A stretch of 64,000 bases of DNA, from contig NZ_KL370825.1 in NCBI RefSeq assembly GCF_000701785.1, positions 1 through 64,000 on the forward strand, written 5' to 3'. Position 1 is the first letter of the stretch. Each line of letters opens with the position of its first letter. Positions 45,846-57,441 of the stretch are shown piece after piece. The notes under the pieces were generated by a model. That model was given only the letters and a program-made list of their open reading frames with translations. It made no database searches and had not been told where the DNA came from. Both the position numbers and the translations under genes were made by a program. This DNA comes from Mycoplasmoides alvi ATCC 29626. GTDB taxonomy: Bacteria; Bacillota_I; Bacilli_A; Mycoplasmatales; Mycoplasmoidaceae.

Positions 45846-46430
45846 ATGGATTTGCCAAATCATAATTTAAATACTGAGTGTAAGTCAACATTTTATACAG
45901 CAATAGTATTTGTTGTTTTTGAAATTATTTGCTTTGTATCTTTAATTTGTTTGCTAATAGTCATTATATCTATAAATGGAAAAAGTTTAACTGATATAAC
46001 AAATACTATAAATGGCAATGAAATCATTACTACCACAACTTTAAATAACAATGGAATTGTAACTATAATATTTTTTATGTCTAGTATTATTTTTGGAATT
46101 TTATCTTTTATTGTTGCAATTATTTTTGTAATTAAAATAAATGCTTCAAAAACATATATAAAACCATCTGGAGAAACTTATTTTATTTTAGGAATAATTG
46201 GTATTTTTATTCCATTTATTGGATTAATTAGTGCCTGTATGACTATTAATTACTTTAGAAAAAATAAGAAAAAATTTATTGAATACAATGAAAATTCTAG
46301 TTTTACTAATGCTATTTGCATTAAATGTGAAAAAATTTATTCAATAGATAAAATGTTAAAGACACTTTTAATAAATGAAGGTTGTGAAAAAATAGTTTAT
46401 TCTTGTCACCAATGTGCTAGCAACAATTAA
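45846..46430 (+). CDS. Hypothetical three-helix membrane protein with a C-terminal Cys-pair domain
   Basis: 194 aa. Three hydrophobic helices (~17-43, ~71-97, ~112-136) with a Thr/Asn-rich loop after the first. The soluble C-terminus has CIKC (158-161) and CHQC (187-190), spaced like a zinc ribbon, with another Cys at 180. The first ATG after the TATAAT at 45801 is at 45846, with AAGAG upstream. Its family is not recognised. The placement after dnaK is behind a terminator, so it is not a heat-shock operon member. Confidence 0.75.
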   Translation: MDLPNHNLNTECKSTFYTAIVFVVFEIICFVSLICLLIVIISINGKSLTDITNTINGNEIITTTTLNNNGIVTIIFFMSSIIFGILSFIVAIIFVIKINASKTYIKPSGETYFILGIIGIFIPFIGLISACMTINYFRKNKKKFIEYNENSSFTNAICIKCEKIYSIDKMLKTLLINEGCEKIVYSCHQCASNN

Positions 46431-46507
46431 TCTAATTGAAATTATTTATAAAGCAAAATAATTTGTGAATTTAATTAAATAAATATAAAATTAAAAGTGC
46501 TTTATAT

Positions 46508-46582
46508 AGGGGTGTAGTTCAATGGTAGAACATTGGTCTTCAAAACCAAGTGTTGTGGGTTCGAGTCCTGTCACCCCTGCCA
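46508..46582 (+). tRNA. trnW: tRNA-Trp (anticodon UCA)
   Basis: 75 nt including encoded CCA. The seven-base acceptor stem AGGGGTG/CACCCCT, D arm, anticodon arm TTGGT-CTTCAAA-ACCAA and T arm with GGTTCGAGTCC are all paired. The anticodon TCA (46540-46542) reads UGA and UGG as Trp, which explains the in-frame UGA codons throughout the window. It lies alone between two protein genes. Confidence 0.97.
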
Positions 46583-46600
46583 TTTTATTTTGACATTTAT

Positions 46601-46637
46601 AAATAGTTCACAAGTGTTTGTGAACTATTTTAATTTA
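46601..46637. terminator. Bidirectional terminator hairpin between tRNA-Trp and the thioredoxin-like gene
   Basis: AAATAGTTCACA (46601-46612) and TGTGAACTATTT (46619-46630) pair perfectly over 12 bp with a 6-nt loop. A/T-rich flanks on both sides suit ending transcription from both directions. Confidence 0.65.
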
Positions 46638-46658
46638 ATGTTTTTATCAATATAAAAG

Positions 46659-47003
46659 TTATTTTTTAATTAAATAAGTTTTGATCATTGTTTCTAATTT
46701 TTTAGGTTTTATTGGGCCTTCATGAAAAGCAATGATTTTTTTATTATCATAAACTCTAAAAGTTGGAACCTTTATAAGTTTTCATTTTTGATTATTATCT
46801 TCTAATCAAACATTATCTGATTCTTCAACATGTATCATATAAACATCATAATTAGCTTTTATTTCAGCAAAATATGTAATGATTTCAGGAATATTTATTT
46901 GACAAAAATTACATCATGTACCAAAAAAAATACCTAAAACTGGTTCATTTTTTTTATTAATAATGTCTTCAAAGAGATTAAGATCTATATTTTTAAATTC
47001 CAT
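46659..47003 (-). CDS. Thioredoxin-like protein
   Basis: 114 aa, visible only when three UGA codons are read as Trp. Active-site motif GTWCNFC with Cys 31 and 34 replaces the thioredoxin WCGPC; cis-Pro VPTFRVY is at ~79-85. The fold order fits thioredoxin. The first Trp of the motif is itself UGA-coded. AAGGAG lies eleven bases before the ATG. The CNFC site suggests altered redox potential or a specialised oxidoreductase; it could also be a divergent TrxA. Confidence 0.85.
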
Positions 47004-47371
47004 AATTATCAAAATCTCCTTAAAATAGTTCAAGCTTATTTATCTTAATTTTAAAATTTTACATTATTGTTTTTATAGATTTATATATTCTTTTCTAAAA
47101 TATGGTTTAATTATTCACTATCAATGCAATATATGTTAAAAATAAAAATTAAATGATTTTTTATGCATATAAATTAATTGATATTTTGTATAAATGATGA
47201 TGAGAAAATATAATTTCGTATTAAGTTGGAAATAAATTTATAAAAATATGTTTATTAATAATTTTTTAAATTGAAATTTAAATAATTTTTAAGAATTAAT
47301 AAATTTTGGTAATATATGTTGATACCTTAGTTGCATTAACACATAAGTAAATTAATACATAATAAGAACAT
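47004..47371. other. Divergent intergenic region, thioredoxin-like / DEAD-box
   Basis: 368 bp of very AT-rich DNA. No gene or strong hairpin is visible. It must contain promoters in both directions; several TATAAT-like strings exist, such as one near 47209, but none stands out. Confidence 0.4.
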
Positions 47372-48745
47372 ATGGACAAGATAACATTTGCTGATTTAGG
47401 AATCAGTAGTGAAATAATTTACCAATTAACTAATAATAAGATTATTAGTCCTTCAAATGTACAAATACAAGCTATTCCAGTAATTTTAAATCGAAAAAAT
47501 GTGGTAGCCAAAGCTCCCACAGGATCAGGGAAAACAGCTGCTTTTTTATTGCCAATAATAGAATTAATAAAAGAAAAACACGAAAAAACACCTAGAGTAA
47601 TTATCTTAAGTCCGACACGAGAATTGTCTGATCAAATAGATTCAACATTCAATTTGTTAGTTAGTGATAAAATTAATTTAAAAAGTTGTTTGATTATTGG
47701 TGGCGTTAAAGAAAAACATCAAGTTGAAAAATTAAATGTTGGGGTTGATGTAATTGTAGCAACCCCAGGTAGATTAAAAGACTTGATAGAGAAAAAAAAG
47801 ATTGATTGCTCTAATGTTCAGCATTTTGTATTGGATGAAGTTGACATGATGTTAGATTTAGGTTTTTATGATGATATTTCTTTTATTCATAAGCAAATGC
47901 CAGAATCCATTCAAATTGCTTTTTTTTCTGCAACTATTCCAAATAAAATTCAGTCATTAATTAAAAAAATAATGAATGATTATGAGTATATTGAAGCAGA
48001 TGCTAATCTCAGAAATAGTGGTTCAATTAAACAAAAATTGTATTACATAAATAATCAGGATAAAATTAAGTTATTATTAACATTAGTTACTAAAAATTTA
48101 AACAAACCAATTATGGTTTTTTGTAATAAAAAATCTTGTGCAAATTTTATTTCCTTTTTTTTGAACAAATCCGGAATTAGAACAAGAGCTATTCATGGTG
48201 ATAAACCACAATATGTTAGAAGTAAAATTATTAATGACTTTAAAAAAGGTATTTGTAATGTTTTAGTTGGGACAGATCTTGCTGCACGTGGAATTCATGT
48301 GGATAATGTAGGGTTAGTAATAAATTATGATATTCCAACTAACGTATATAATTATATTCATCGAATGGGTAGAACAGGTAGAGCTAACCAAAAAGGAGAG
48401 TGCATTTCTTTTTCATCCTTTTTAGAAGTAGACAATACTAACAATATTTTAAAATTAATGCAAAATGAAATTGAAATTGCAAAATTTAATTCTAAAGATA
48501 TAGAACCATCACATAATATTACAAAAGAAATATTGAATTCGCATCCATCATATGCAATCCAAGCTAGAAATATAAATAAGTTAAAAAATAATAAAAAATT
48601 TAGTAATAGAAAAAATAATTATAGTAGTTTTTCAAGTAAATCTATGAGTAAAAAAGCAACAGATAGTTCTAGTCAAAAAAGCAAATTGAGAGCAGCTGAA
48701 GAAAGGCTAATTAAGAAAGATAATGAATGAGAATCAGACCTATAG
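47372..48745 (+). CDS. DEAD-box ATP-dependent RNA helicase
   Basis: 457 aa, ending with UGA-Trp and five codons to TAG. Motifs: FADLGIS/Q-motif region, APTGSGKT (I, ~48-55), SPTRELSDQ (Ia), TPGRLKDLI (Ib), DEVD in place of DEAD (II), SATIP (III), GTDLAARGIH (V) and HRMGRTGR (VI). The two RecA domains are complete. A Ser/Lys/Asn-rich basic tail of about 70 residues probably binds RNA. It resembles CshA/CshB-type helicases of ribosome assembly and RNA decay. It overlaps mtnN by 23 bp. Confidence 0.95.
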
Positions 48746-49469
48746 GTTTGCCATAGTTTGTGCTTTAATGGATGAAGCTCAACCACTTTTATTTTTTTTT
48801 AAAAAATTTAAACCAAAAATAAAAATTTTTTCTACATCTGAAAAAAACAAACTATTTGTTTTGACATTTTCTAAGCCTCTTGTTTTTTTAAATTTTCAAA
48901 TTCTAAAACTACATATTTATGTTTCAGGAGTAGGCAAAACTAATGCAGCAATTGCAGCAACTAAACTTATATTTAATTACAAAATTAATTACATAATTAA
49001 TGTTGGTTTAATTGGCATATTAGATAAAAAAATAAGTTTATTTTTACCTATTTTAGTTAATAAGATAATTTATCATGATGTTGATTTAACTAATTTTTGT
49101 TATCAATTAGGTCAATTACCAGGTTTGCCATCATGTTATGAAATTAAATCAAATGAAGTTAACCAATTGATGAAAATATTTAAAAAAAATAAAATTAAAG
49201 CTTTTAAATGTAACATTGCAACTGGTGATCAATTTATCGATAAAAATAAGTTAAAAAACATACTAAATATAAAGCATACAATAGTGCAAGGTATTGACAT
49301 GGAACTTGCTAGTTTAATGCAAGTGTGTTATTTGAATAAAATACAAATTTTATCTATTAAGTTTGGTTCAGATTATGTTAAATCAAAAAATAATTATTTA
49401 ATGTTTCAACAAGCTAAAGATGAGTACAAAAAAATATTGTTAAATATGCTTAATTTTTTATTTAATTAA
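48723..49469 (+). CDS. mtnN: 5'-methylthioadenosine/S-adenosylhomocysteine nucleosidase
   Basis: 248 aa. The start FAIVCALMDEAQPLL, then VSGVGKTNAAIAATKLI, YIINVGLIG, CNIATGDQFI and GIDMELASLMQVCYLNKI follow the MtnN/Pfs pattern. The usual VEMEGAA is IDMELAS here, keeping the substrate-binding Met-Glu. It splits adenine from the by-products of AdoMet use. An insert near residues 25-50 is hydrophobic and Lys-rich. The protein starts inside the helicase gene. Confidence 0.87.
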   Translation: MNENQTYRFAIVCALMDEAQPLLFFFKKFKPKIKIFSTSEKNKLFVLTFSKPLVFLNFQILKLHIYVSGVGKTNAAIAATKLIFNYKINYIINVGLIGILDKKISLFLPILVNKIIYHDVDLTNFCYQLGQLPGLPSCYEIKSNEVNQLMKIFKKNKIKAFKCNIATGDQFIDKNKLKNILNIKHTIVQGIDMELASLMQVCYLNKIQILSIKFGSDYVKSKNNYLMFQQAKDEYKKILLNMLNFLFN

Positions 49470-50270
49470 ACTGTAATATTTATTTATTAATTTTTTAGTA
49501 TTTTCTCTGTAAGTAATAATTTCTTTTGTTTGTTTTGGAAAAAAAGTTCATTGATAAGCAAAAAAAGTAGTGGCGAACATGAAGTTTAACACTATTTCAT
49601 AATCTAATTTTTCAAAATATTTTTGAATTAATTTTTTTAAATTTTTTATTGGATATTTTATTTCTCTTAAGAAATTGCATAAATCTCAATAATTATTATT
49701 TAATGATCCCCACTCGTAGTCAATAAATTTTACATTTTTATTATTTCAAATTAAATTGCTAGGTCTTAAATCATTATGAGAAACAACTATTGGAAGGTCT
49801 CTATATTTTTCAATTATTTGATGATATTTTTTTAATTCATTTTTTAAGCCATTAAAATTGGCAATATCTTCAAATACAAAAAAATTTCTTTTTGAAATTA
49901 ATACACTTGTATCTAGTTTTTGTAACTTAAATAATTCATTTGCAAAAGATTTTAAAAAAAGATCAGATTTGCATACCTTTATGGATGGAATATTTCCATC
50001 AATTCATTTTTTTATTGCATTACCATTTTTTTTGTCATAAAAAATAAAATCACCTTTATTTTTCAATTTATTTACAATTGCATATTCATTATTACGATCT
50101 ATTTTTTTATTACCAACTCTAACTTGATATTTTTGATCTTTTGTATTGACCACTTTGTAAGAAAAATTTGTAAAACCATTAGAAATAATTTTTATAGATT
50201 TGATTTCAGATAATTTATTTGGCATGTAAAGTTTAAATATATTTATTGCTTTTACTTTAAAATCATTCAT
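49458..50270 (-). CDS. Choline/aminoglycoside-kinase-family phosphotransferase (LicA-like)
   Basis: 270 aa, with several UGA-Trp codons. The Brenner motif VVSHNDLRPSNLIW supplies catalytic Asp and the metal-binding Asn, and FIDYEWG the second metal-binding Asp. The N-terminal lobe has ISNGFTNFSYKV as the nucleotide loop. This pattern fits choline/ethanolamine kinase or thiamine kinase. M. pneumoniae relatives have a LicA protein. The substrate is not certain. The 3' end overlaps mtnN tail to tail by 12 bp. Confidence 0.82.
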
Positions 50271-50353
50271 ATTTAGTTAAACTTTCTTTGTATAATTTAT
50301 TTATTAAGATTACATTTTAATTAATAAAAGTATATTACAGAATTAAGTTTAGT

Positions 50354-51613
50354 ATGAAAATTAGTAGACCAAGAGGAACAAAAGATTTATTTGGTTTAGA
50401 AATTGACAAGTATAATTTTGTCATTGATACTTGTAAACAATTAGCTCAAAATTATGGCTTTTTTGAAATAATTTTACCAACTTTTGAATATAATGAATTG
50501 TTTTACAGAAATAATGAAAATTCAGATATTGTTAAGAAAGAATTGTATGAATTTAAAGATAGAGGGGATCGTTTATTAGCTTTACGTCCAGAAGCTACTG
50601 CTTCTTTAATTCGATGTTTAGGTGAAAATAAACTATTACATAATTGACCCCTACCAGTAAAAGTTTTTACTTATGGTTCAATGTTCCGATATGAACGACC
50701 TCAAGATGGAAGACAACGTGAATTTCAACAATTTGATATTGAAATTATTGGGAATGATTCCATATATGATGTAGTTAATGTAATTAGTTATGGTCACAAA
50801 ATTTTATCAAAATTAAATTTACTTAAAAATGTGGAATTAAGAATTAATTTTATTGGTTCTTTTGAAACAAGATCAAAATGAATTAAAGAATTGAAAATGT
50901 ATTTTAATAAATACCAAAATGAGTTGAGTGAATTATCTCAAGAGAGATTAAAAACAAACCCTTTAAGAATTTTAGATGATAAAATTGATGGCAAATTACC
51001 TTTTGTTATAGATGCACCAAAAATTTTTGATTTTTTAACAAATGAAGAAAAGGAAAAATTTTACGAAACATTAAAGGTTTTGGATTTATTAGAAATTAAT
51101 TATAAAGTGACTGATAATCTTGTTAGAGGTTTAGATTATTACACAGATATTGTTTTTGAATTTGTTGATTTAACAGATAATCTTACAATTATAGGTGGCG
51201 GTCAGTATGATAAATTAGTTGAAGAATTGACTGGTGAGAATTTGAAAGCTATAGGTTTAGCAGTTGGTGTTAATCGTTGTGCTAATATGATAGATGATAG
51301 CATTGTGAATGAAATAATAAATGCTAATAATAAAAAAATTTTACTTATTGGTTTAGATTCCATGTTTAGTAAAGATTTAATAAAATTAAGTGATAATTTA
51401 CTTAAAGAAAATTGCCCTTTAATCTACAATCACAAAATTAATGATATTAAAAAAGGAATTAAATTTTGTGAACGCTTAGGATATCGATATTTAGGCATTA
51501 TTGGTTTAAATGAAATGAAAGCAAAATCAATTAATATTAAAGATTTATTAACACAAAATCAAATAGAAATTGATCAATCTAAAATAAAAAATTGATGAAT
51601 GGATTTAAAATAA
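50354..51613 (+). CDS. hisS: Histidyl-tRNA synthetase
   Basis: 419 aa. Class II motifs: ISRPRGTKDLFG, motif 1 region, motif 2 MFRYERPQDGRQREFQQFDIEIIG, and the histidine motif LVRGLDYYTDIVFEF followed by GGGQYDKL. The C-terminal anticodon domain follows. Two UGA codons in a row near the end give Trp-Trp, then TAA at 51611-51613. It is divergent from the kinase gene and directly followed by aspS. Confidence 0.97.
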
Positions 51614-51616
51614 GCA

Positions 51617-53368
51617 ATGATTATTGAAAATAGAATTCCAATTAAATCTTTAAATAACACTAATCTTTTAAATCAAGATGTTTGTGTTGCTGGATGAGTT
51701 AAAAAAAATCGTAAATTAGGTAATTTATGTTTTTTAACACTATGAGATTCTAGTGGAAGTATTCAAATTGTTGATGACTCAGAGTCATCTACTTTTAATT
51801 TAACAAATAAATTAACACGCGAAAGTGTAGTGATGATTGCTGGTAAATTTCAAAAACGTAGCAATCCTAATTTAGATATTCCTTTAGGAGAGTATGAAAT
51901 TAAAATAAATGAAGTCAAAGTCATAGCTGAATCTAAAACGCCTCCTTTAATTATTGAAAATGAAACAGATGCATTGGAAGATGTTAGATTAAAATATCGA
52001 TATTTAGATCTACGAAGACCTATTATGCAGGATAAGTTGAAATTACGATTTCGTTTCTTGCAAAATGTTCGTAATTTTTTAGATTCTAAAGAATTTATTG
52101 AAATTGAAACGCCTAATTTTACTAAACCTACTCCAGAAGGAGCGCGCGACTATATTGTGCCTACACGAATTGGCCCTAATAGATTTTATGCTTTGCCTCA
52201 ATCACCACAACTATATAAACAATTATTAATGATTTCTGGTTTTGAAAGATATTTTCAAATAGCTAGATGTTTCCGTGATGAAGATGGACGCAAGGACCGA
52301 CAACCAGAACACACACAAATTGATTTAGAAATGTCATTTGTAAATGAAAATATGATTCAAAAATTAATTGAAGAAATGTTTGTATATGTTTTTGAAAAAA
52401 CTTTAAATATCAAATTACAAACACCTTTTTTAAAAATGAAATATAAAGATGCAATAAATATTTATGGTTCTGATAAGCCAGATATAAGATTTGAACTTAA
52501 ACTAGAAAATGTAACTACTTATTTTATTGACTCTGAATTTCAAATTTTTAAAAAAATAGCTAATGAAAATGGATGTATTAATTTAATTAATTTATCAGGC
52601 CATCATATAGATAATAAACAAATTAAGTATTTAGAAAAAATTGCTAAAGATAATTTTGCAAATGGTTTAGCTTGAATAACATATGAAAATAATCAAATAA
52701 TTGATGGTTCAATTAAAAAATTTTTAGATTTTGAATTTATAAAAAAAATAACTAATTTATCTAATAAAGGGTCATTACTTTTTATAGGTCATTTAAAAAC
52801 TTTAATTGTAAAAAAAGCATTAGGTGCTGTTAGAAATGCTTTAAATGAATTATATAAACTAGCTAATAATACATATTCCTTTTTATGAATTACAGATTGA
52901 CCTTTGTATGAATGAAATGATCAGATTAAAAAGTATGAATCTGCACATAATTTGTTTACAGCACCTAAAGACATGAATATACAAAATATTTCTGAAAATG
53001 ATAAAGAAAATATGTTAGCTTCTTCATATGATTTAGTACTTAATGGTTTTGAATTAGGCAGTGGTGCCATACGAATTCACAATCCACAAGATCAATTAAC
53101 TATTATGAAATCATTAAATTTATCTGATGATGAAATTAAAATTAAATTTGGTTTTTTACTAGAAGCTTATGAGTATGGAGCCCCTTTCCATGGAGGAATG
53201 GGTTTAGGATTGGATCGAATTTTAATGATTATTACTAATAGTCAAAATATTCGTGATGTTATTGCATTTCCTAAGAATGCACAGGGAATTGATTTAATGA
53301 TGGATTCCCCAAGTGAAATTACAGATAATGATCAATTAAAAGATATTTTTATTGAAGTAAAAAAATAA
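51617..53368 (+). CDS. aspS: Aspartyl-tRNA synthetase
   Basis: 583 aa with UGA-Trp in the N-terminal OB-fold (VAGWVKK, LWDSSG). The class II core has KYRYLDLRRP, PTPEGARDYIVPTR, SPQLYKQLLMISGFERYFQIARCFRDEDGRKDRQPEHTQID, and motif 3 GLGLDRILMI. A GAD-type insert is present. The start four bases after hisS has no clear ribosome site and is likely coupled. hisS-aspS is the M. pneumoniae order. Confidence 0.97.
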
Positions 53369-53454
53369 AGTTAATTTTGCCTCATTTTTTCTTTTCCAAT
53401 TAAAATTTATTAAATCTAAAAAATTAAATTATTTAAAAAAATTTTTAAATTTAT

Positions 53455-55623
53455 ATGAATTATGTAAATGGAAACCAAAAAATATTTTTTGATCCTAATA
53501 GTTTATCATTAGATGATCAAGTAACTTTATCTAAGCAGTCTTATAGTAAGCGTAAATTATGAATGACTATAATTGTAATTGGCAGTTTTTTATTACAAAT
53601 GCTTCCATATACGATTGTACAAAATTTAACACCCACATTATCTTCTGTTTTATTTATTAATTGATTAGGTAATAACACAGTTTTAGCTAATTTAATTCTA
53701 TCTTTTGGCTTAATTATCGCCGCTTTTACAGGTCCTTTAATTGGAAATTGATTATCCAAAACCAAAAAACCTAAATTTATTTTTATTTTAGGTATTAGTT
53801 TATCTAGTGTTGGTTTTATTCTATTTAGTTTAGGTTATTTAATTTCTAATAATGGAATTTCATCAAATTCATTAAATATTGTGATTACTACTTTGGTATT
53901 GCTAATATTATCAGGTATTTCACAAATTGGTACTTTAATATTTTCTACATTAGGAATTAATTACTTAATTTCTAAATGATTTCCGCAATCTAAAAAAGGC
54001 TTAATTTTAGGAATTGTTTTTATGGGCGGAGCAGTTGGTAATATGTGAATCACACCATTGGTAGAAAATCTTTTAATGAATTTATTTTTAAATTCCTCAT
54101 ATGCTATATTTATTTTATTTGGCGGATTATCTTTAATTGTTGGAATTATTGTTTGTTTAATTATTGTTATAGATCCAATTCCAATTTATGAATCTATTTA
54201 TCTATCATCAATAATAGATAAAGAACAATTAAAAATGGATGAAATAAATAAGATTGTTGTAACACCACATAGAACATTTAAATTAATTTGATACAAAATA
54301 TTTATAGTTGGTTTTTTCTTTTTATCTGCAGGAGTTGGAACAATTATTACTCAGGCACAAGAAACAGTAGCTAATGGTTTAATTGAACTCAATGACGGAT
54401 TTAATCGAAATAATTCTTTAAAAATTTTATCGAACATAACAATTATTTATGGATTTGGTTGTTTATTGGGAAATCCAATAGGGGGATTTTTAAATGACAA
54501 AATTGGTATTAAGAAATCTTTTTTTATTGGTTTTATTTTAGAATTAATAGCTGCTTTTTCAATGTTATTTTCTCCACTTGCACCACACATTTTACCTTAT
54601 GTTTGAGGAATAACTGCTGGACTTGGAATTTACATTTTTACATCTAGTGCCCAATACATGTGTAGTTATTTATTTGGTAATAAAAATCAAACTAAACACC
54701 TTGGAATTGTTAGTTTTCCCTATTTTTTAGGATTTGGTTTATTTTTATTTATTGATGGATTGATAGTGGGAAAAACTGGATTAAATTCATCAGGCACTGA
54801 GTGATTAAATGTTAATAATTTTTTAGGGCATCAAATTTCAGGTACATGACCTATTGTATGAATTATATGCATCATCATTTTAACAATAGGGTTTTTGATG
54901 ATTTTTGTATCATTGATAGTTTTACACCATTTGGGAATTATTTTTTTATCAAAATATGAAAATACTAATTTAAATAAATTAATTAGAAAAAAATATGGTT
55001 TATTTTTGTGAATAGCTCGATTTTTTGGTCTTTACATGTCAAAAGATATCACAGAAAGCAAATATTGACAGAAAATACTTAAAAAAGCTCAATTAGATAA
55101 CAATAAATTTCGATATGATTTTTCAATGAAAATTGAAGACAAAATTTATAAAAATAAATTTAAATTAATTGCAGATATAGAACAAAAAATTAAAAATAAA
55201 TTTTCTAAAAAAAATAAAGAACTTACTAGCAATCATATAAAATCACATAAAATTTTATTTTATCAAAATTTAAGTAGACATAAATTAGATAAATACTTGA
55301 ATAAAGTATCATCTAAAGATCTTAAAAATAAAAATAATTTACAAAAATTTTATTTTCAAAACAAAGTATCTAAAAAAATTTCTAACTATAAAAAATTAGA
55401 AACTAAACCTATTGATGAATTGCAAAACAAGATTTTAGCTAATGATAAAAAATTAAATGAAAAGATAAAGCAATTAGAAATTTCAAAACAAAGAATAAAT
55501 GAAGATTATGAAGCGGCTAAAAAATTTTATAGAAATCGGGCTAGATATTTAAACAATTTATTAATTAAACACTTAGAAGAAGATAAAGCATTTAAATTCG
55601 ATCATAAATATTATCACAAATAG
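53455..55623 (+). CDS. Major facilitator superfamily transporter with a long helical C-terminal tail
   Basis: 722 aa, many UGA-Trp codons. Some twelve membrane helices fill residues ~35-530. A motif-A-like loop GGFLNDKIGIKK lies between helices in the second half, after FGCLLGNPI. The cytoplasmic tail (~540-722) is Lys/Asn/Leu-rich and likely coiled coil. The overall pattern resembles oxalate:formate/monocarboxylate-type carriers, but the substrate is not clear. It is followed after 12 bases by an amidohydrolase gene, so uptake of a substrate that is then hydrolysed is plausible. Confidence 0.85.
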
Positions 55624-55635
55624 GAATTTATAAAT

Positions 55636-57360
55636 ATGAATACAATACTTTCTACCAAAATTTTAAAAAACAAATTAATTACATTGTATGTTGCTAAAAA
55701 AATTATTACAGTTAATGATAGAAATGATGAGGCAGAAGCTGTTTTAGTTCAAGAAGATAAAATTATTGGCTATGGAAAAACAAATGAACTTAAAAAATTA
55801 TTAAACAAAAAACATTTAAATTATATTGTGAATAATCTTTTTAAAAATAAATATATTTATCCTGGTTTTATTGAACCTCATATGCATCCTCAATTGCTTG
55901 GTATGTACCTCCTCAATTTTCCTTATATTGGTTTTTTTGATCGTAAGTTGCCTAATGGCAAAATTTTAAAGGGTTTAAAAACTCTAAAAGAAGTAATTGA
56001 ATTTATTAAAAAAGAAATTAATAAAGATGCAAATAAAAATTCAAAATGAATAAATTTTTGAGGTTATGATCCATTATTTCATAACAAAGAATTTCTAACA
56101 AAAGATGTTTTAGATTCAATAAATCAAGATATACCTATTTGTATTTTACATCAGTCAAATCATGTCATGAGTTTAAATACAGCTGGTCTTCAAAAAGCAG
56201 GATATACCAATCTTTCAAAGGATGATCCATTATTTGATAGCAATAATTTACAGAAAATTAATGGAGAACTAACAGGTATTGTTTCAGAAACTGAGGGAAT
56301 GAAATTAGCTATTATATCTGGGGCAATGAATTTTAAAGCGTCATTAGATGACTTTATTAATGCAACTAAATTAGTATCCAAAATAGCTCAGCTTAATGGT
56401 GTAACCACAATTGCTGATAAAGGCTTAGGGTTTCCATCTTTAAATCCCGAATTATCTTATCAAGCATATGTAAAATATTCTTTAAATGAAGAAAGCTTTA
56501 CAAGATTTCATTTAGACATTTGATTTGCTAGCATAATTGTTTATGGTGGTTGAAATAAAATTGAAAAAATGATTAAAAATAATAATAAATATTTATGAAT
56601 AGGAGGCCAAAAAATTATTCTTGATGGTTCTATCCAAGGATTTACAGCCAATTTAATTCCTGGGCAAGTTTATGTAGATAATATTTTAGTTAATGGAAAT
56701 TTGCAATTGAATGAAAATGAATTGGCTACATTTATTGAAAATGCAGAAATCCATAATTTACCTTCGCATATTCATGCAAATGGTAGTGGGGCCATAGAGG
56801 CTTGTATAAAAGTTATTGAAAAAATTCATCCTTATAATTCAAATAAATTTAGGCACACAATTGAGCATAATCAATTAGTCACTAATAATCAATTAAGTAG
56901 AATGAGCAAAAACAATATTTGTTCCAATTTTTTTATTAATCATATCTATTATTATGGTGATATTCATGCAAAATATACAGTTGGACCAAATTTAGTTCAT
57001 GGAATGAATCCAACTAAATCTGGATTAATGAAAAATGTAATTTTCGCTTTTCACTCTGATGATCCTGTAACCCCTGTAAATCCATTGTTATCTATATGAA
57101 CAGCAGTTAATCGTCAATCTCTTACTAGTTCTATATATGGAGAAGATGAAATTATTTCTGTTTATGATGCTTTAAAAGCCATAACAATAAATGCTGCTTA
57201 TTTACTAAATCAAGAAAATTATATTGGTTCTATTGATTTACATAAATTTGCTGACTTTACGGTTTTAGATAGTCCTTTGACAGAAATAGATAAAGAAAAT
57301 ATTAAAAATATTAATATTTATGCTACTGTTTTAGGTGGAAAAGTATATTTGACTAATTAA
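55636..57360 (+). CDS. Amidohydrolase family protein (YtcJ-like)
   Basis: 574 aa with UGA-Trp. A metal-binding motif YPGFIEPHMHPQLLG follows an N-terminal beta domain with TVNDRNDEAEAVLVQEDKIIGYG. Later sites are SNHVMSLNTAGL, HIHANGSGAIEAC, HTIEHNQLV and FHSDDPVTPVNP, and a final YIGSIDLHKFADFTVLD segment ends the composite domain. This is the amidohydrolase-3 layout. Such enzymes hydrolyse amide, formamide or cyclic C-N bonds; the substrate is unknown. It lies 12 bases after the transporter. Confidence 0.87.
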
Positions 57361-57369
57361 TTTTTTTAT

Positions 57370-57423
57370 TTTTTATAAAAAAAATACATCTGGCAAAAAC
57401 TATTAAAATTTACCAGATGTATT
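57370..57423 (-). terminator. Terminator of rpsT
   Basis: AATACATCTGG (57383-57393) and CCAGATGTATT (57413-57423) form an 11-bp perfect stem with a 19-nt loop. On the minus strand it is followed by a T run, so it ends rpsT transcription. Confidence 0.8.
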
Positions 57424-57441
57424 AAAAAACAATTAAATTAA

